Source: Shewanella sp. NFH-SH190041 (GTDB lineage: Bacteria > Pseudomonadota > Gammaproteobacteria > Enterobacterales > Shewanellaceae). Taken from it: 64,000 bases of DNA. The notes under the pieces are model-generated. The model ran no database searches and was not told the origin of the DNA. It worked only from the letters and a program-made list of their open reading frames with translations. The DNA is taken from contig NZ_AP026070.1 of NCBI RefSeq assembly GCF_024363255.1, positions 3,720,001 through 3,784,000 of the forward strand, written 5' to 3'. This document shows, piece by piece, positions 27,271-36,099 of this stretch; position 1 is the stretch's first letter; each line of letters begins with the position of its first letter. A program made the position numbers and the translations under genes.

Positions 27271-28620
27271 TTACGCTGGCACACCGGCTAGTCGCAACCG
27301 GGCAAAATAACCTTGAGTTTCAGACACGATCACCTGACGCAAACCGATAATCGCAATCAGGTTTGGAATGGCCATTAAGCCATTAACACAGTCTGCCAAC
27401 ATCCAAATCAGGTCCAGCTTAATAAAGGCACCCATAGCGATCAAAGACAGGAAAATCAACTGATAAACCCGGCTACCGCGATCGGCCGTCAGATAAGTCC
27501 AGCAGCGCTCACCATAGTAGTTCCAGCCCAAAATAGTGGTAAAGGCAAAGCAAACCAGTGCAATCGTCACCAGATACTGACCAATCAATGCATTACCGCC
27601 AGTGGCAAAAGCTGCGCTGGTCATCGCCGCACCCGCCGCATCTCCATTCCAAACACCGGTAATAATCAGCACTAAGCCGGTCATGGTGCAGACAATAATG
27701 GTGTCAAAGAAGGTACCAGTCATGCTGACCAATCCCTGCTCTGCTGGTTCATTGGTTTTAGCGGCAGCCGCTGCAATAGGCGCACTGCCCAGACCTGACT
27801 CATTGGAAAATACCCCACGGGCAATACCAATTTGCAGCGCCATCGCAACCGTTGCCCCTAAGAAGCCACCCGCAGCTGCGGTAGGGTTAAAGGCGCTGTG
27901 CAGTACCAATTCAATTGCAGGCAAAATATTGCTGTGATTCAACCCCAAGATCCACAGGCACGCCAGCAGGTAACCAATGGCCATGGCAGGCACCAGTTTC
28001 TGTGCAACCGCCGCAATACGGCTAACGCCACCCAGAACCACAGCTGCCACCAGCACAGTCAGTGCTATCGCAGTTACCCAAGTTGGAATATGAAAGGCAA
28101 TATGCATGGCATCGGTAATCGCATTTACCTGAGCAAATGTACCAATACCGAAAAAAGCGACCCCCACCCCGAACATAGCAAATAGCTTTGCCAGCCAGCC
28201 CAGACCCAACCCTTTTTCAATGTAATACATTGGGCCACCAGCAATGCGGCCATGTTTGTCGGTAGTACGGAATTTTACTGCTAACAGGCATTCGGCATAT
28301 TTAGTCGCCATACCGAAAAACGCCGCCAGCCACATCCAGAACAGGGCGCCCGGGCCCCCGATTTTGATGGCGGTTGCCACCCCGACAATATTCCCTGTGC
28401 CAATGGTGGCGGACAGTGCTGTACACAATGCCGCAAAGGGTGACAGATCACCTTTCCCCTGAGCCGGCTTAAACAGCAGCCCCAGCGCCATCGGCAGGCG
28501 CAGCAATTGGATAAGCTGCAGGCGCCAGGTCAAATACACACCAGTGCCCACCAGCAGAACCAAGGTAGCCGGTCCCCAGATGATACTGTTAAGTTCAGCG
28601 ATAAACTGATGAAGAGTCAT
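27271..28620 (-). CDS. Na+:alanine/glycine symporter (AGCS family)
   Basis: 449-residue inner-membrane transporter with about 11 membrane segments. Family motifs seen are ATIGTGNIVGVATAIKIGGPGALFW (in order), GGPMYYIEKG, and NESGLGSAPIAAAAA. The glycine riboswitch directly upstream indicates that glycine (and probably alanine) is the substrate. The frame continues 146 codons upstream to 29058, but those codons lie in the riboswitch; the real start is the ATG at 28620 with GAGGAAT just before it. It is transcribed alone and ends at the strong terminator at 27222. Confidence 0.93.
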   Translation of the reverse strand: MTLHQFIAELNSIIWGPATLVLLVGTGVYLTWRLQLIQLLRLPMALGLLFKPAQGKGDLSPFAALCTALSATIGTGNIVGVATAIKIGGPGALFWMWLAAFFGMATKYAECLLAVKFRTTDKHGRIAGGPMYYIEKGLGLGWLAKLFAMFGVGVAFFGIGTFAQVNAITDAMHIAFHIPTWVTAIALTVLVAAVVLGGVSRIAAVAQKLVPAMAIGYLLACLWILGLNHSNILPAIELVLHSAFNPTAAAGGFLGATVAMALQIGIARGVFSNESGLGSAPIAAAAAKTNEPAEQGLVSMTGTFFDTIIVCTMTGLVLIITGVWNGDAAGAAMTSAAFATGGNALIGQYLVTIALVCFAFTTILGWNYYGERCWTYLTADRGSRVYQLIFLSLIAMGAFIKLDLIWMLADCVNGLMAIPNLIAIIGLRQVIVSETQGYFARLRLAGVPA

Positions 28621-28699
28621 GATATTCCTCGAATTTAAAACAACAAAATAAGAGGAGGAAAAGAAATGGCTGAAAGCGCCTAATAGCTGAAAGCGGCAA

Positions 28700-28756
28700 G
28701 AATACCGGGCAGGCAACAGGGCAAAGCAGTCATCCTCTCCTCTGTCCTTTTGCCTG
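28700..28756 (-). promoter_or_regulatory. Probable riboswitch expression platform
   Basis: The conserved CAGGCAA of the second aptamer (28750-28756, minus strand) is exactly complementary to TTGCCTG 33 bases later (28710-28716), within a CTGTTGCCTGCCC stretch. Mutually exclusive pairing of this kind could switch expression. No U-tailed terminator was found, so control may be at translation. Confidence 0.5.
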
Positions 28757-28982
28757 AGCGTTTCACCGGTATTGCCCTCGGGGCGGTATACCGATTTTCG
28801 CCTTCGGCGCCGACTTTTCCTTTTGGCTGTCGGTCTCTCCAGAGGCTCGTCCAGTAACAGTCCACGCCTGACACTTTCGTGTTTTGGCACCTGAAAGAGT
28901 GCTTTCCCGGCAGCATCGCGGCTGCGCATTGAGGGGAAAGTTGCCTCGTCGGTGTGGGGGCGATTCCCCACTCTCCTGCTAC
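28733..28982 (-). ncRNA. Tandem glycine riboswitch
   Basis: Read on the minus strand, two glycine aptamers follow each other. The first starts at about 28980 with AGGAGAGTGGGG, has CACCGACGAGGCAA and ends with CTTTCAGG and TGGACTG near 28850. The second starts with GGAGAGACCG (~28845), has GCGCCGAAGGCGAAA and ends with CTCAGGCAAAAGGACAG at about 28739. These are the conserved core sequences of the glycine aptamer. Tandem aptamers upstream of glycine-transport genes are well known. Boundaries are by eye to within about 10 bases. Confidence 0.93.
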
Positions 28983-29000
28983 CTTCATCCGAACGGATTA

Positions 29001-29024
29001 TTGTGTCAGTCATAAGTGACACAA
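29001..29024. promoter_or_regulatory. Inverted repeat at the symporter promoter
   Basis: Perfect 8 bp arms TTGTGTCA and TGACACAA spaced by 8 bases. On the minus strand it overlaps a plausible -35 (TTGTGT) and the start of a -10 (AATAAT), just upstream of the first aptamer. It may be an operator; no factor is assigned. Confidence 0.5.
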
Positions 29025-29062
29025 TGGTGCGTGAATTTTGCATCATAAAATGCAACACAACA

Positions 29063-29078
29063 AGTGATGCAGATCACA
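29063..29078. promoter_or_regulatory. CRP binding site
   Basis: AGTGATGCAGATCACA matches TGTGA-N6-TCACA at 9 of 10 conserved positions, with the central GCAGATC similar to strong E. coli sites. It lies upstream of the riboswitch transcript on the minus strand and upstream of the ABC operon on the plus strand, so either could be the target. Confidence 0.7.
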
Positions 29079-29153
29079 GTTAATTATTTTTTTCCGACTT
29101 GCAACAATATATCTCAACAGTATGCCAAGACAGGATTTTTCGATATGCTGTGC

Positions 29154-29257
29154 CAGGGTCTGTTGACTTTTCATGGTTAAATTTTGTTCGAGACAAAAGC
29201 GAGTTAATCGCGGCGAGTGGTTTGCCGCATAGTTATTCTAAGCAAGAACTACTCAAC
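29154..29257 (+). mobile_element. Truncated copy (copy D) of the CTAG-type MITE
   Basis: From AGGGTCTGTTGAC to CTCAAC the sequence follows the left ~104 bases of the full elements at 49676 and 49940 (shared blocks TTAAATTTTGTTCGAGA, TTAATCGCGGCGAGTGG, AGTTATTCTAAGCAAGAA). The right part and right terminal repeat are absent, and the left CTAG is degraded to CCAG. Confidence 0.85.
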
Positions 29258-29339
29258 ACCCCCTCAGAAATGGTTCAATGACGAACAGATGTGGTGTGTC
29301 GGCAGGATGGCCGCTCAGCCACATAGCGGAGCGCATACA

Positions 29340-30047
29340 ATGGCAGTAACAGCTCAGTTTCTTAATGTCAGTAAAGGATTCACCGACGGCAATGATTACC
29401 ACAGGGTATTGGATGATGTCAGTCTGACCATCGCGGCTGGCGACACTATCGCCCTCACCGGTCCCAGCGGCAGTGGCAAAAGCACATTGCTTAATCTGAT
29501 GGCGGGTTTTGAACATCCAGCCACTGGCGATATCCTGCTTGGAGGACAGTCCTGTCGTGACTGGCAGGATCGGCAGTGGAGCGCTTTTCGCCGCCGTCAC
29601 CTTGGCGTTATCTTCCAGCAGTTCAATCTACTCACACCGCTAAATGTCCGCGACAATATCGCCTTTCCCCTGCACCTACTCGGCCAAACTTGGTCCCCTT
29701 GGTGTGATCATTTACTGGCAACCTTGGGGCTGACTGAACTTGCCCAGCGCAGTGTTGAGCAACTCTCCGGGGGGCAACAACAGCGGGTGGCTATTGCCCG
29801 AGCATTAGCTCACAAACCGGCACTGTTACTGGCGGACGAGCCCACGGGTAATTTGGATCAGCATGCCGGTGAATTGGTGATGGCATTGCTGACCGAACTG
29901 ACCGCAGAAGCTGGCGCCAGCATTTTAATGGTCACTCATTCGCGAGAATGTGCCGGTTTTATGCAACGGCAATGGCAATTGCGGCAAGGCAAGGTGTTAG
30001 ATGTCACCTCTGCGACGGCTCACCATCCCCTGTCTGCCCAAGGCTGA
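29340..30047 (+). CDS. ABC exporter ATPase, AttE/LolD type
   Basis: 235-residue ABC ATPase of the MacB/LolD/AttE class. Walker A is GPSGSGKST, Q-loop FQQFNLLTPL, signature LSGGQQQR, Walker B LLLADEPTGNLD, and the H-loop follows in MVTHS. The frame extends upstream to 29217 through the remains of a MITE, but the ATG at 29340 preceded by GCGGAGC gives the normal N-terminus. It is the first gene of a three-gene operon with an FtsX-type permease and an AttH-like lipoprotein. Confidence 0.9.
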   Translation: MAVTAQFLNVSKGFTDGNDYHRVLDDVSLTIAAGDTIALTGPSGSGKSTLLNLMAGFEHPATGDILLGGQSCRDWQDRQWSAFRRRHLGVIFQQFNLLTPLNVRDNIAFPLHLLGQTWSPWCDHLLATLGLTELAQRSVEQLSGGQQQRVAIARALAHKPALLLADEPTGNLDQHAGELVMALLTELTAEAGASILMVTHSRECAGFMQRQWQLRQGKVLDVTSATAHHPLSAQG

Positions 30048-30058
30048 GGAGTTGCACC

Positions 30059-32686
30059 ATGACAGATGCCATCCGTGCCACCCGTGCCAGCTTATGGCTA
30101 TTTGCGGCCCACTATCGTCATAAGCCATTGCAGGCCGGGGCGATTTTACTGGGCATTATTCTGGCGGTAACCCTGCTTACCGGGGTCAAAGCCACCAACG
30201 AAAACGCCATTAACAGCTACAGCCAGGCCAGTGAATTGCTCAGCCGTCAGGCCAGTGGCTATATTCTGCCGCCATCGGGTTTTGCCACCATGGATGAACA
30301 CCAGTATTTTCGACTGCGTCAGGCGGGTATCCCGGCACTGGCGGTACTGGAAGGGGTGGTGATGAACAGCCATAAGCAGCGTCTGGCCGTCACCGGCAGT
30401 GATCTGGTCGCCGCCAGCGCATGGGGACGCGACCATCCGGGAGGTGACAGCCCCCTGGTTGATTTGCCACTGGCGGCCCTGCTTGTCGGTGAACCCATAG
30501 TGTTAATGAGCCGTACCCAGGCTGCTCAGCTGGCACCAGATGGTCAAATGCAACTGGGGCGCTATCAGGTTCAAGTCGTGACGCTGCCGGACAGTCGCCA
30601 ACTGGGCAATCAAATTCTCACCGATATCAGTTTTGCCCAACAACTGTTAAATAAACCCGGCCGCATCAGCTATGTTGCACTGATGCGGGAAAGTGATGTG
30701 GAGAATCCCCAACTTAGTCAATTGCTCCAAGACAATAACAACCTACGACGGGAAGACGGTGGCAGTAGCCTGACTAAACTGACGGCCAGTTTTCATCTGA
30801 ATTTACAGGCCATGGCCATGCTGGCCTTTCTAGTGGGGTTATTTATTGCCTATAACGGCATTCGCTATAGCCTGATGAAACGCCAACGACTGATGCTCAA
30901 AGTACTGCAACTGGGAGTCAGTCGTAAGGCGCTGATGGCAGCCCTGATTATTGAACTGGTCCTTCTGGTGCATCTGGGGTCGGCTATCGGCTTTGTGCTG
31001 GGGTTACAATTAAGCCAGTGGCTGCAGCCTATGGTAGCCATGACGTTAGAGCAACTTTATGGCGCGAGGTTATTACCGGGGCAGTGGCAATTAAGTTGGC
31101 TAATGGAGGCGATTGCGCTGACACTGGCTACCGCCCTTGGCGCTTGCATTCCACTGTATCGCTCCCTCACCCGGCAAAGTCTGGCACAAAGCGGGCAATT
31201 GCTGACTCAAAATCTACTGCATTACCGCAGCCACCAGCTGCAATTTACCCTAGCGCTCATCCTATTCTTTATCAGTACTCTTGGCTTTAGTCTGTCTCAG
31301 GATTATCGCATTAGCCTTGCCCTGTTGGCCCTGCTGACACTGGCGATTCCCCTGTTGCTGCCGCAGTTAATGCGCTGGAGCCTAAACCTACTCACGAAAC
31401 TTACCCCACCGGGGCTAGGCCGCTATATGGTAGCAGAAACCAAGGAGCTAACAGCGCCATTGGCACTGGCTATGATGGCAATATTACTGGCTTTAAGCGC
31501 CACTATCGCCATGAATACCTTGGTTGGCAGTTTTGAACATACCCTAAAAAACTGGCTGGATAACCGCCTGCACGGAGACCTGTATATCCGCCCTCGCCCG
31601 GTGGATGTTAGCCATGTGGCAGAGTTACTGGCTGATGACGTCGACATCACCGCCATCCATTATCAGTGGGAAGCATTCAGCGATTTTGCCCCTCCCAGCC
31701 AAATGGTAAAAACGCCCACAGCCGACAATCACAGCGGTGATGCCATCGACGAGCAAGCAATCGTTAATACCGATATAAAGCCAGAAACACAGCCCCCAAT
31801 GACGCAGACCATCGCTACGCCCGCTGTGAATAGCAGCGCTATCACAGAGCAGGTCTTATTGCTGTCCAGGGACACCCAGGCCGTATATGACACGCTCGCG
31901 ATAAAACAGGCCACCTCTGGCGCTATGACTGATTTTCTTGCTGGCAATAGCGCCTTTATCAGTGAACCGCTGGCAATGCGCCACCAATTGCAGCTGGGCG
32001 ATCGTATTTGGGTGCGGGCACTGGCATCCGTGTTTCCCCATGGCATCCGTATCCTTGGTATTTATCATGACTATGGTAAACCTATGGGCGAAGTCCTGAT
32101 TGCCCACAACCTGTGGCTGCAGGCCGGGTTATCCGATGACAGCCGTAATTTTGCGGTAAATTACCGCAAAGATATTGCAGTGCTAGAACAGCGGTTACAA
32201 CAGGCAGGGCTGTCACCCGCCATCATGTACCGCCAGCAAAAAATCAAGCAGCAAGCATTTATCATGTTTAACCGCACCTTTGCGATTACCGGGGTACTCA
32301 GTAGCCTGACGTTAACCGTCGCGGCCATCGGCCTATTCTCGGCCTGCATTATGCTGATGCAAACCCGCCAGGCTCCGCTGGCTCGTCTGTACGCCTTAGG
32401 GGTATCCCGGCCACGCCTGATGACCTTGGTCAGCAGCCAAATGCTGTTATTGGTGCTGCTCACAACCTTGCTAGCACTACCCGCTGGCGCACTACTCGGG
32501 TGGCTGTTAATACATAAAGTTACCCTACAAGCCTTTGGCTGGAGTCTGCAATTAGTGTGGGACTGGCAGGTATTTTTCCATGCGATGCTGTTGGCATTGA
32601 CGGCCTGCGCTTTAGCCGTTGCCATTCCACTCTACCGCCAGATCCGGCGGCCGCTGATCAGCAGTCTGCAACAGGAGACACTGTAA
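30059..32686 (+). CDS. ABC exporter permease, FtsX/AttFG type
   Basis: 875-residue inner-membrane protein with two FtsX-type permease halves: membrane segments near 25-45, then ~250-400 and ~410-520, and a C-terminal set of three after ~720. Large periplasmic regions lie between them, including a Thr/Pro-rich low-complexity insert (~570-610). It corresponds to the AttF and AttG components of AttEFGH systems in a single chain. Such exporters move lipoproteins or hydrophobic material across the periplasm; the cargo is unknown. The ATG at 30059 lies 12 bases after the ATPase stop with TGAGGAGT upstream; the frame is open further upstream but without support. Confidence 0.88.
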   Translation: MTDAIRATRASLWLFAAHYRHKPLQAGAILLGIILAVTLLTGVKATNENAINSYSQASELLSRQASGYILPPSGFATMDEHQYFRLRQAGIPALAVLEGVVMNSHKQRLAVTGSDLVAASAWGRDHPGGDSPLVDLPLAALLVGEPIVLMSRTQAAQLAPDGQMQLGRYQVQVVTLPDSRQLGNQILTDISFAQQLLNKPGRISYVALMRESDVENPQLSQLLQDNNNLRREDGGSSLTKLTASFHLNLQAMAMLAFLVGLFIAYNGIRYSLMKRQRLMLKVLQLGVSRKALMAALIIELVLLVHLGSAIGFVLGLQLSQWLQPMVAMTLEQLYGARLLPGQWQLSWLMEAIALTLATALGACIPLYRSLTRQSLAQSGQLLTQNLLHYRSHQLQFTLALILFFISTLGFSLSQDYRISLALLALLTLAIPLLLPQLMRWSLNLLTKLTPPGLGRYMVAETKELTAPLALAMMAILLALSATIAMNTLVGSFEHTLKNWLDNRLHGDLYIRPRPVDVSHVAELLADDVDITAIHYQWEAFSDFAPPSQMVKTPTADNHSGDAIDEQAIVNTDIKPETQPPMTQTIATPAVNSSAITEQVLLLSRDTQAVYDTLAIKQATSGAMTDFLAGNSAFISEPLAMRHQLQLGDRIWVRALASVFPHGIRILGIYHDYGKPMGEVLIAHNLWLQAGLSDDSRNFAVNYRKDIAVLEQRLQQAGLSPAIMYRQQKIKQQAFIMFNRTFAITGVLSSLTLTVAAIGLFSACIMLMQTRQAPLARLYALGVSRPRLMTLVSSQMLLLVLLTTLLALPAGALLGWLLIHKVTLQAFGWSLQLVWDWQVFFHAMLLALTACALAVAIPLYRQIRRPLISSLQQETL

Positions 32687-33795
32687 TGAAACTCGGTTAT
32701 CTACTGCCATTGCTCTTAGCTCTGCTAATCACAGGTTGTGACAGTCCATCTACAGCAAAACCCAGAGCCATGGGCGACCTGCTCGCTGATAAAACGCAAG
32801 ATGACAGTTATGCCAAAGTATTACCCGACACTCAACTGAGCTTCCCGGCTGATCACCTTGCTCATCCAGCTTTTCGTCAGGAGTGGTGGTATCTCACTGC
32901 TAATCTGCGCACTGCTGACGACACCCCGCTGGGGCTGCAGTGGACGCAATTTCGTGTCGCCCAGCGAGCACAACAAAGCGCAGTGCCAACAACCGCATTG
33001 ACCAACAATTGGCAGACCCAGCAGTTGTATCTGGCACACAGTGCGGTGACGACAGAAAAAATTCATTATGCCGCTGAACGTTGGTCTCGTAGCCATCCGG
33101 CATTAGCTGGCGTAAATGCCAATCCACTCCGGGTCTTTCTCGATCAGTGGCATTGGCAATCACAGGGGGAGGATCTATTTCCTGCCACACTCAGCGCCAC
33201 AACAGACAAATTCAGTTATCAGCTCACCTTGGATAGCCAAGCGCCTTATCAATTACAGGGACAACAAGGTTATAGCCGTAAAAATGCCGCTGGCACAGTG
33301 GCATCCCATTACTACAGTCAGCCTTTTATCCATATTCATGGTGAGGTCACCATTGATGGCAATACACAACAGGTCAGTGGCGAAGGATGGCTGGATCGGG
33401 AGTGGAGCTCAAAATTTCTTACCGGTCAGCAGCAGGGATGGGATTGGTTTGCCTTACGACTTGACCAACTACGAACATTGATGATTTTTCAGCTCCGTGG
33501 TCGCAGTGAGCAAGCTAAACCTTTTTATACTGCCAGACTGATGTACAGAGATGGCCGGGGTGAGGCCGTCAGTAGCGCAGATATCACTATGACGCCCCTT
33601 ACCATTAGCACCATCAAGCACAAACAGATCCCCACCCGCTGGCAGATTAATGTCCCTTCGCTAGGGGTAGATGTCACTGTGACTGCATTAAACCCCCAAG
33701 CACTGATGCCTCTGTCTATCCAATATTGGGAGGGTCCGGTCACAATTACAGGCTCCCACCAAGGGGATGGCTATATGGAGCTGACGGGGTATTAG
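32686..33795 (+). CDS. AttH-like lipoprotein (lipocalin-like / carotenoid 1,2-hydratase superfamily)
   Basis: 369-residue lipoprotein with lipobox LITGC (Cys ~19). The patterns EWWYLTANL, LQWTQFRVA, GWLDREWSSKFL and GWDWFALRLD are those of the AttH/CrtC-type lipocalin-like family. Its start codon overlaps the permease stop (TAATG), so the three genes are translationally coupled. As the last gene of the operon it may be a periplasmic or outer-membrane partner of the exporter. No carotenoid genes are near, so a hydratase role is unlikely. Confidence 0.87.
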   Translation: MKLGYLLPLLLALLITGCDSPSTAKPRAMGDLLADKTQDDSYAKVLPDTQLSFPADHLAHPAFRQEWWYLTANLRTADDTPLGLQWTQFRVAQRAQQSAVPTTALTNNWQTQQLYLAHSAVTTEKIHYAAERWSRSHPALAGVNANPLRVFLDQWHWQSQGEDLFPATLSATTDKFSYQLTLDSQAPYQLQGQQGYSRKNAAGTVASHYYSQPFIHIHGEVTIDGNTQQVSGEGWLDREWSSKFLTGQQQGWDWFALRLDQLRTLMIFQLRGRSEQAKPFYTARLMYRDGRGEAVSSADITMTPLTISTIKHKQIPTRWQINVPSLGVDVTVTALNPQALMPLSIQYWEGPVTITGSHQGDGYMELTGY

Positions 33796-34098
33796 CGATA
33801 TGGTCATCGCAACATGCTAACGAGCAAGATAGAACGTGGCATAACTGTCATACTCTATCTTGGATGAGCATATTTTTAGCTCTACTGATGCAAAATAACA
33901 CATAGTCAATATCACCAGGAAAACAAACAAAAGCAGTCATATTAACCAGCCGCAATTTACTGTTTATCACTTACTACTATCACGCTATTACATCGCAACG
34001 TGCTGATTTAGCATCTGTTCACATCTGCTATACAAGTCAGTACTACAAGCATCTGATTAATATTAATATTGGCTATATATCCCCTACAAATAATAACA
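33796..34098. other. Intergenic region before the first pilin
   Basis: About 300 AT-rich bases. No gene, strong hairpin or known regulatory box was found. Confidence 0.45.
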
Positions 34099-34611
34099 AT
34101 GAAAGATTTAGGATTTACACTGATAGAATTGGTTATCACGCTGATCATCTTAGCCATTATTGCAGTAATCGCTGCGCCACATTTTATCAATCTCAGACAC
34201 GATGCCATTAAAGCTGATATTGAAAGTGTTGCCGGGCAACTGAAATCTGCAAATGAGATTATCTATGCCAAAGCCGCACTGAACGGCATAGAGCAGCTAG
34301 AGTTCAACAATTCCAATAATGACAACAATGCTAGCCTGATTATCGACGGTAAACGAATCGATCTGCATTATGGTCGTATTCGCCCGACCAAGCACAATGC
34401 AACCGGCATTATGAACATCAATGAGGCAGACTGGAAAATTTTCGGTACTTCAAACATGTTCGGGCAATTATTAATCACAGTGAAAGATGCACCAGGCTTT
34501 AACGCAACCACGCCTGATGAACTGATTAGTTCAGAGTGTTATATGAGCTATTACTTTAGCCCCCAACACTATCAAATGCCGGCTTATGACCTCCATACCA
34601 ATGGCTGTTAA
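34099..34611 (+). CDS. MSHA-type pilin-like protein 1
   Basis: 170-residue type IV prepilin. The leader is only MKDLG, cleaved before Phe, followed by FTLIELVITLIILAIIAVIA with the conserved Glu5 of mature pilins. The C-terminal region has two cysteines (SSECYMSYY and the final Cys) that could form the D-loop. It is exported by the type IV pilus machinery. The frame is open from 34069 but MKDLGFTLIE at 34099 is the prepilin start; the ribosome site is weak. It has the same length as the next gene and many shared blocks (HFIN, DAIKAD, GKRIDLHYG, MFGQ), so they are duplicates. Confidence 0.88.
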   Translation: MKDLGFTLIELVITLIILAIIAVIAAPHFINLRHDAIKADIESVAGQLKSANEIIYAKAALNGIEQLEFNNSNNDNNASLIIDGKRIDLHYGRIRPTKHNATGIMNINEADWKIFGTSNMFGQLLITVKDAPGFNATTPDELISSECYMSYYFSPQHYQMPAYDLHTNGC

Positions 34612-34638
34612 GACAATTTAGCCACATTGGATCCTGAA

Positions 34639-34672
34639 AAAAGCGTAACTGTTGATATTGATATTGTTACGC
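34639..34672 (+). terminator. Hairpin after pilin 1
   Basis: AAGCGTAAC / GTTACGCTT, 9 bp arms around a 16-base loop, about 30 bases after the stop; the following sequence is not T-rich. Confidence 0.5.
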
Positions 34673-34774
34673 TTATCCCAGTCATGATTAATGCCGAATC
34701 AAGGTTTACGAGGCAGTGATTCACGGCTAGTCACCCAAGTTGTAATCTAAAACCCTACCGCTTCCCCAGTGGCA

Positions 34775-34797
34775 CAATAGCAATAGCAATAGCAATA
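34775..34797. repeat. Short hexanucleotide repeat CAATAG
   Basis: Three copies of CAATAG plus a fourth that begins CAATA, about 200 bases before pilin 2. The rest of this ~380-base gap is AT-rich with no gene. Confidence 0.75.
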
Positions 34798-34997
34798 ACA
34801 TTAAAATCAATGAGATAAACTTATTTAATATGCTGTACAACACACTCACTAAATTACCTCACTAGACAAGCGATTTAATCAACACAAAGCAAGTTAACCT
34901 GCATGGAAACCCAACCATTTTAATTAACAAAAGATCACGAAAGTATCGACTTAATATCCGCTAAAATCGCGGCATTTTTTAACGTCGGTAACACAAG

Positions 34998-35510
34998 ATG
35001 AAGCAACGGGGATTCACCTTATTAGAATTGGTTGTCGTGATTGTTGTGCTTGGTATTTTAGCTGCGGTAGCTATTCCACACTTTATCAATATTAAGCAAG
35101 ACGCACTGAAAGCCGATCTGTATGCCCTGCAAGGGGAATTAAAATCAGCCAATAAGCTGGTGTATTCAAAGGCAGCCCTAAAGGGAATAGAGTCATTAGA
35201 GTACAACAACTACAACACCCCATCAGAGACTAACATCATGATGGAGGGGAAAAGAGTCGATTTACATTATGGTCAAATTCAAGCCAGCAAATGGAATGCA
35301 GAAACTATTTTACATCTCAACAAAGATGATTGGCATATGATTAGCACTCCCGGTGTATTCGGGCAAATTTACTTCACGCCGAAAGGAGCCCCCGCTTTTA
35401 ACAATAACAATATTATTGATATTGAAAAATCCCTATGTTACCTCCAATACGGATTTGACAAGCAACACTATCGACAACCAGTCTATACACTAAAGACGGC
35501 CGGATGCTAA
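34998..35510 (+). CDS. MSHA-type pilin-like protein 2
   Basis: 170-residue type IV prepilin with leader MKQRG and FTLLELVVVIVVLGILAAVA. It is a clear paralogue of the preceding pilin across its length, with conserved GKRVDLHYGQI and two C-terminal cysteines (KSLCYLQYG, final GC). It may be a major or minor subunit of the same filament. No assembly genes are nearby, so it must use machinery encoded elsewhere. An 11 bp hairpin follows. Confidence 0.9.
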   Translation: MKQRGFTLLELVVVIVVLGILAAVAIPHFINIKQDALKADLYALQGELKSANKLVYSKAALKGIESLEYNNYNTPSETNIMMEGKRVDLHYGQIQASKWNAETILHLNKDDWHMISTPGVFGQIYFTPKGAPAFNNNNIIDIEKSLCYLQYGFDKQHYRQPVYTLKTAGC

Positions 35511-35534
35511 TAGTGTATTAACAAATGGTGATGA

Positions 35535-35575
35535 TGCAGAATGGCTATAATCAATATTGTTTTTGCCATTCTGCA
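35535..35575 (+). terminator. Hairpin after pilin 2
   Basis: Perfect 11 bp arms TGCAGAATGGC / GCCATTCTGCA with a 19-base T-rich loop, 24 bases after the stop. No T run follows. Confidence 0.55.
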
Positions 35576-36099
35576 ATCGTAAGAAATTTTATTTGTATTT
35601 ATATAATCACTGTTATTTTTAATAGCCACACCAATTTCAATCTTTCTATTCTTTATTTATTCCATAAATGACAAATAACAGCTATTACTAATTTAACATT
35701 GAAAACATTATTAGAAATATCTTATATTTATAACATCATCCTAAAAATAAACAATTAAGCCTTCCCCTAACACTCTGCATTAAAGTAATCTTTCGGTGAT
35801 CAATTAACCATATAGTATAAATTTACAGCAATCGATTCTATATCTAAAATAAATATTATTTTTTCTTGCTTCTAATATTTCATTCTTTAAATAAATCATA
35901 TATTTTCCTCGACTTTATAAATTTTAAATATTAATTCAGCTGAATTACATTCAGTTTAAACACTTATATTTAAATAAAATTAAACCTATAGATAAAAATA
36001 TTAAGGAAATATATATAAGTTCATATTCTGCAAATTAACCAGTAATTAACCAATTTTAATCTAAAGAGAAGTACAACCCGACCCGATAAAAGAGAATAT
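35576..36099. other. AT-rich intergenic region upstream of the undecaheme cytochrome
   Basis: About 520 bases, the most AT-rich stretch in the window by eye. No gene or repeat was found. A promoter-like TAGTATAAAT lies near 35814. A purine-rich AAAGAGAA occurs just before the cytochrome ATG. Confidence 0.5.

Noticed and set aside
28680..28988. 102-codon minus-strand frame in the symporter leader
   Set aside because: It lies over the tandem glycine riboswitch; the sequence is explained by RNA structure.
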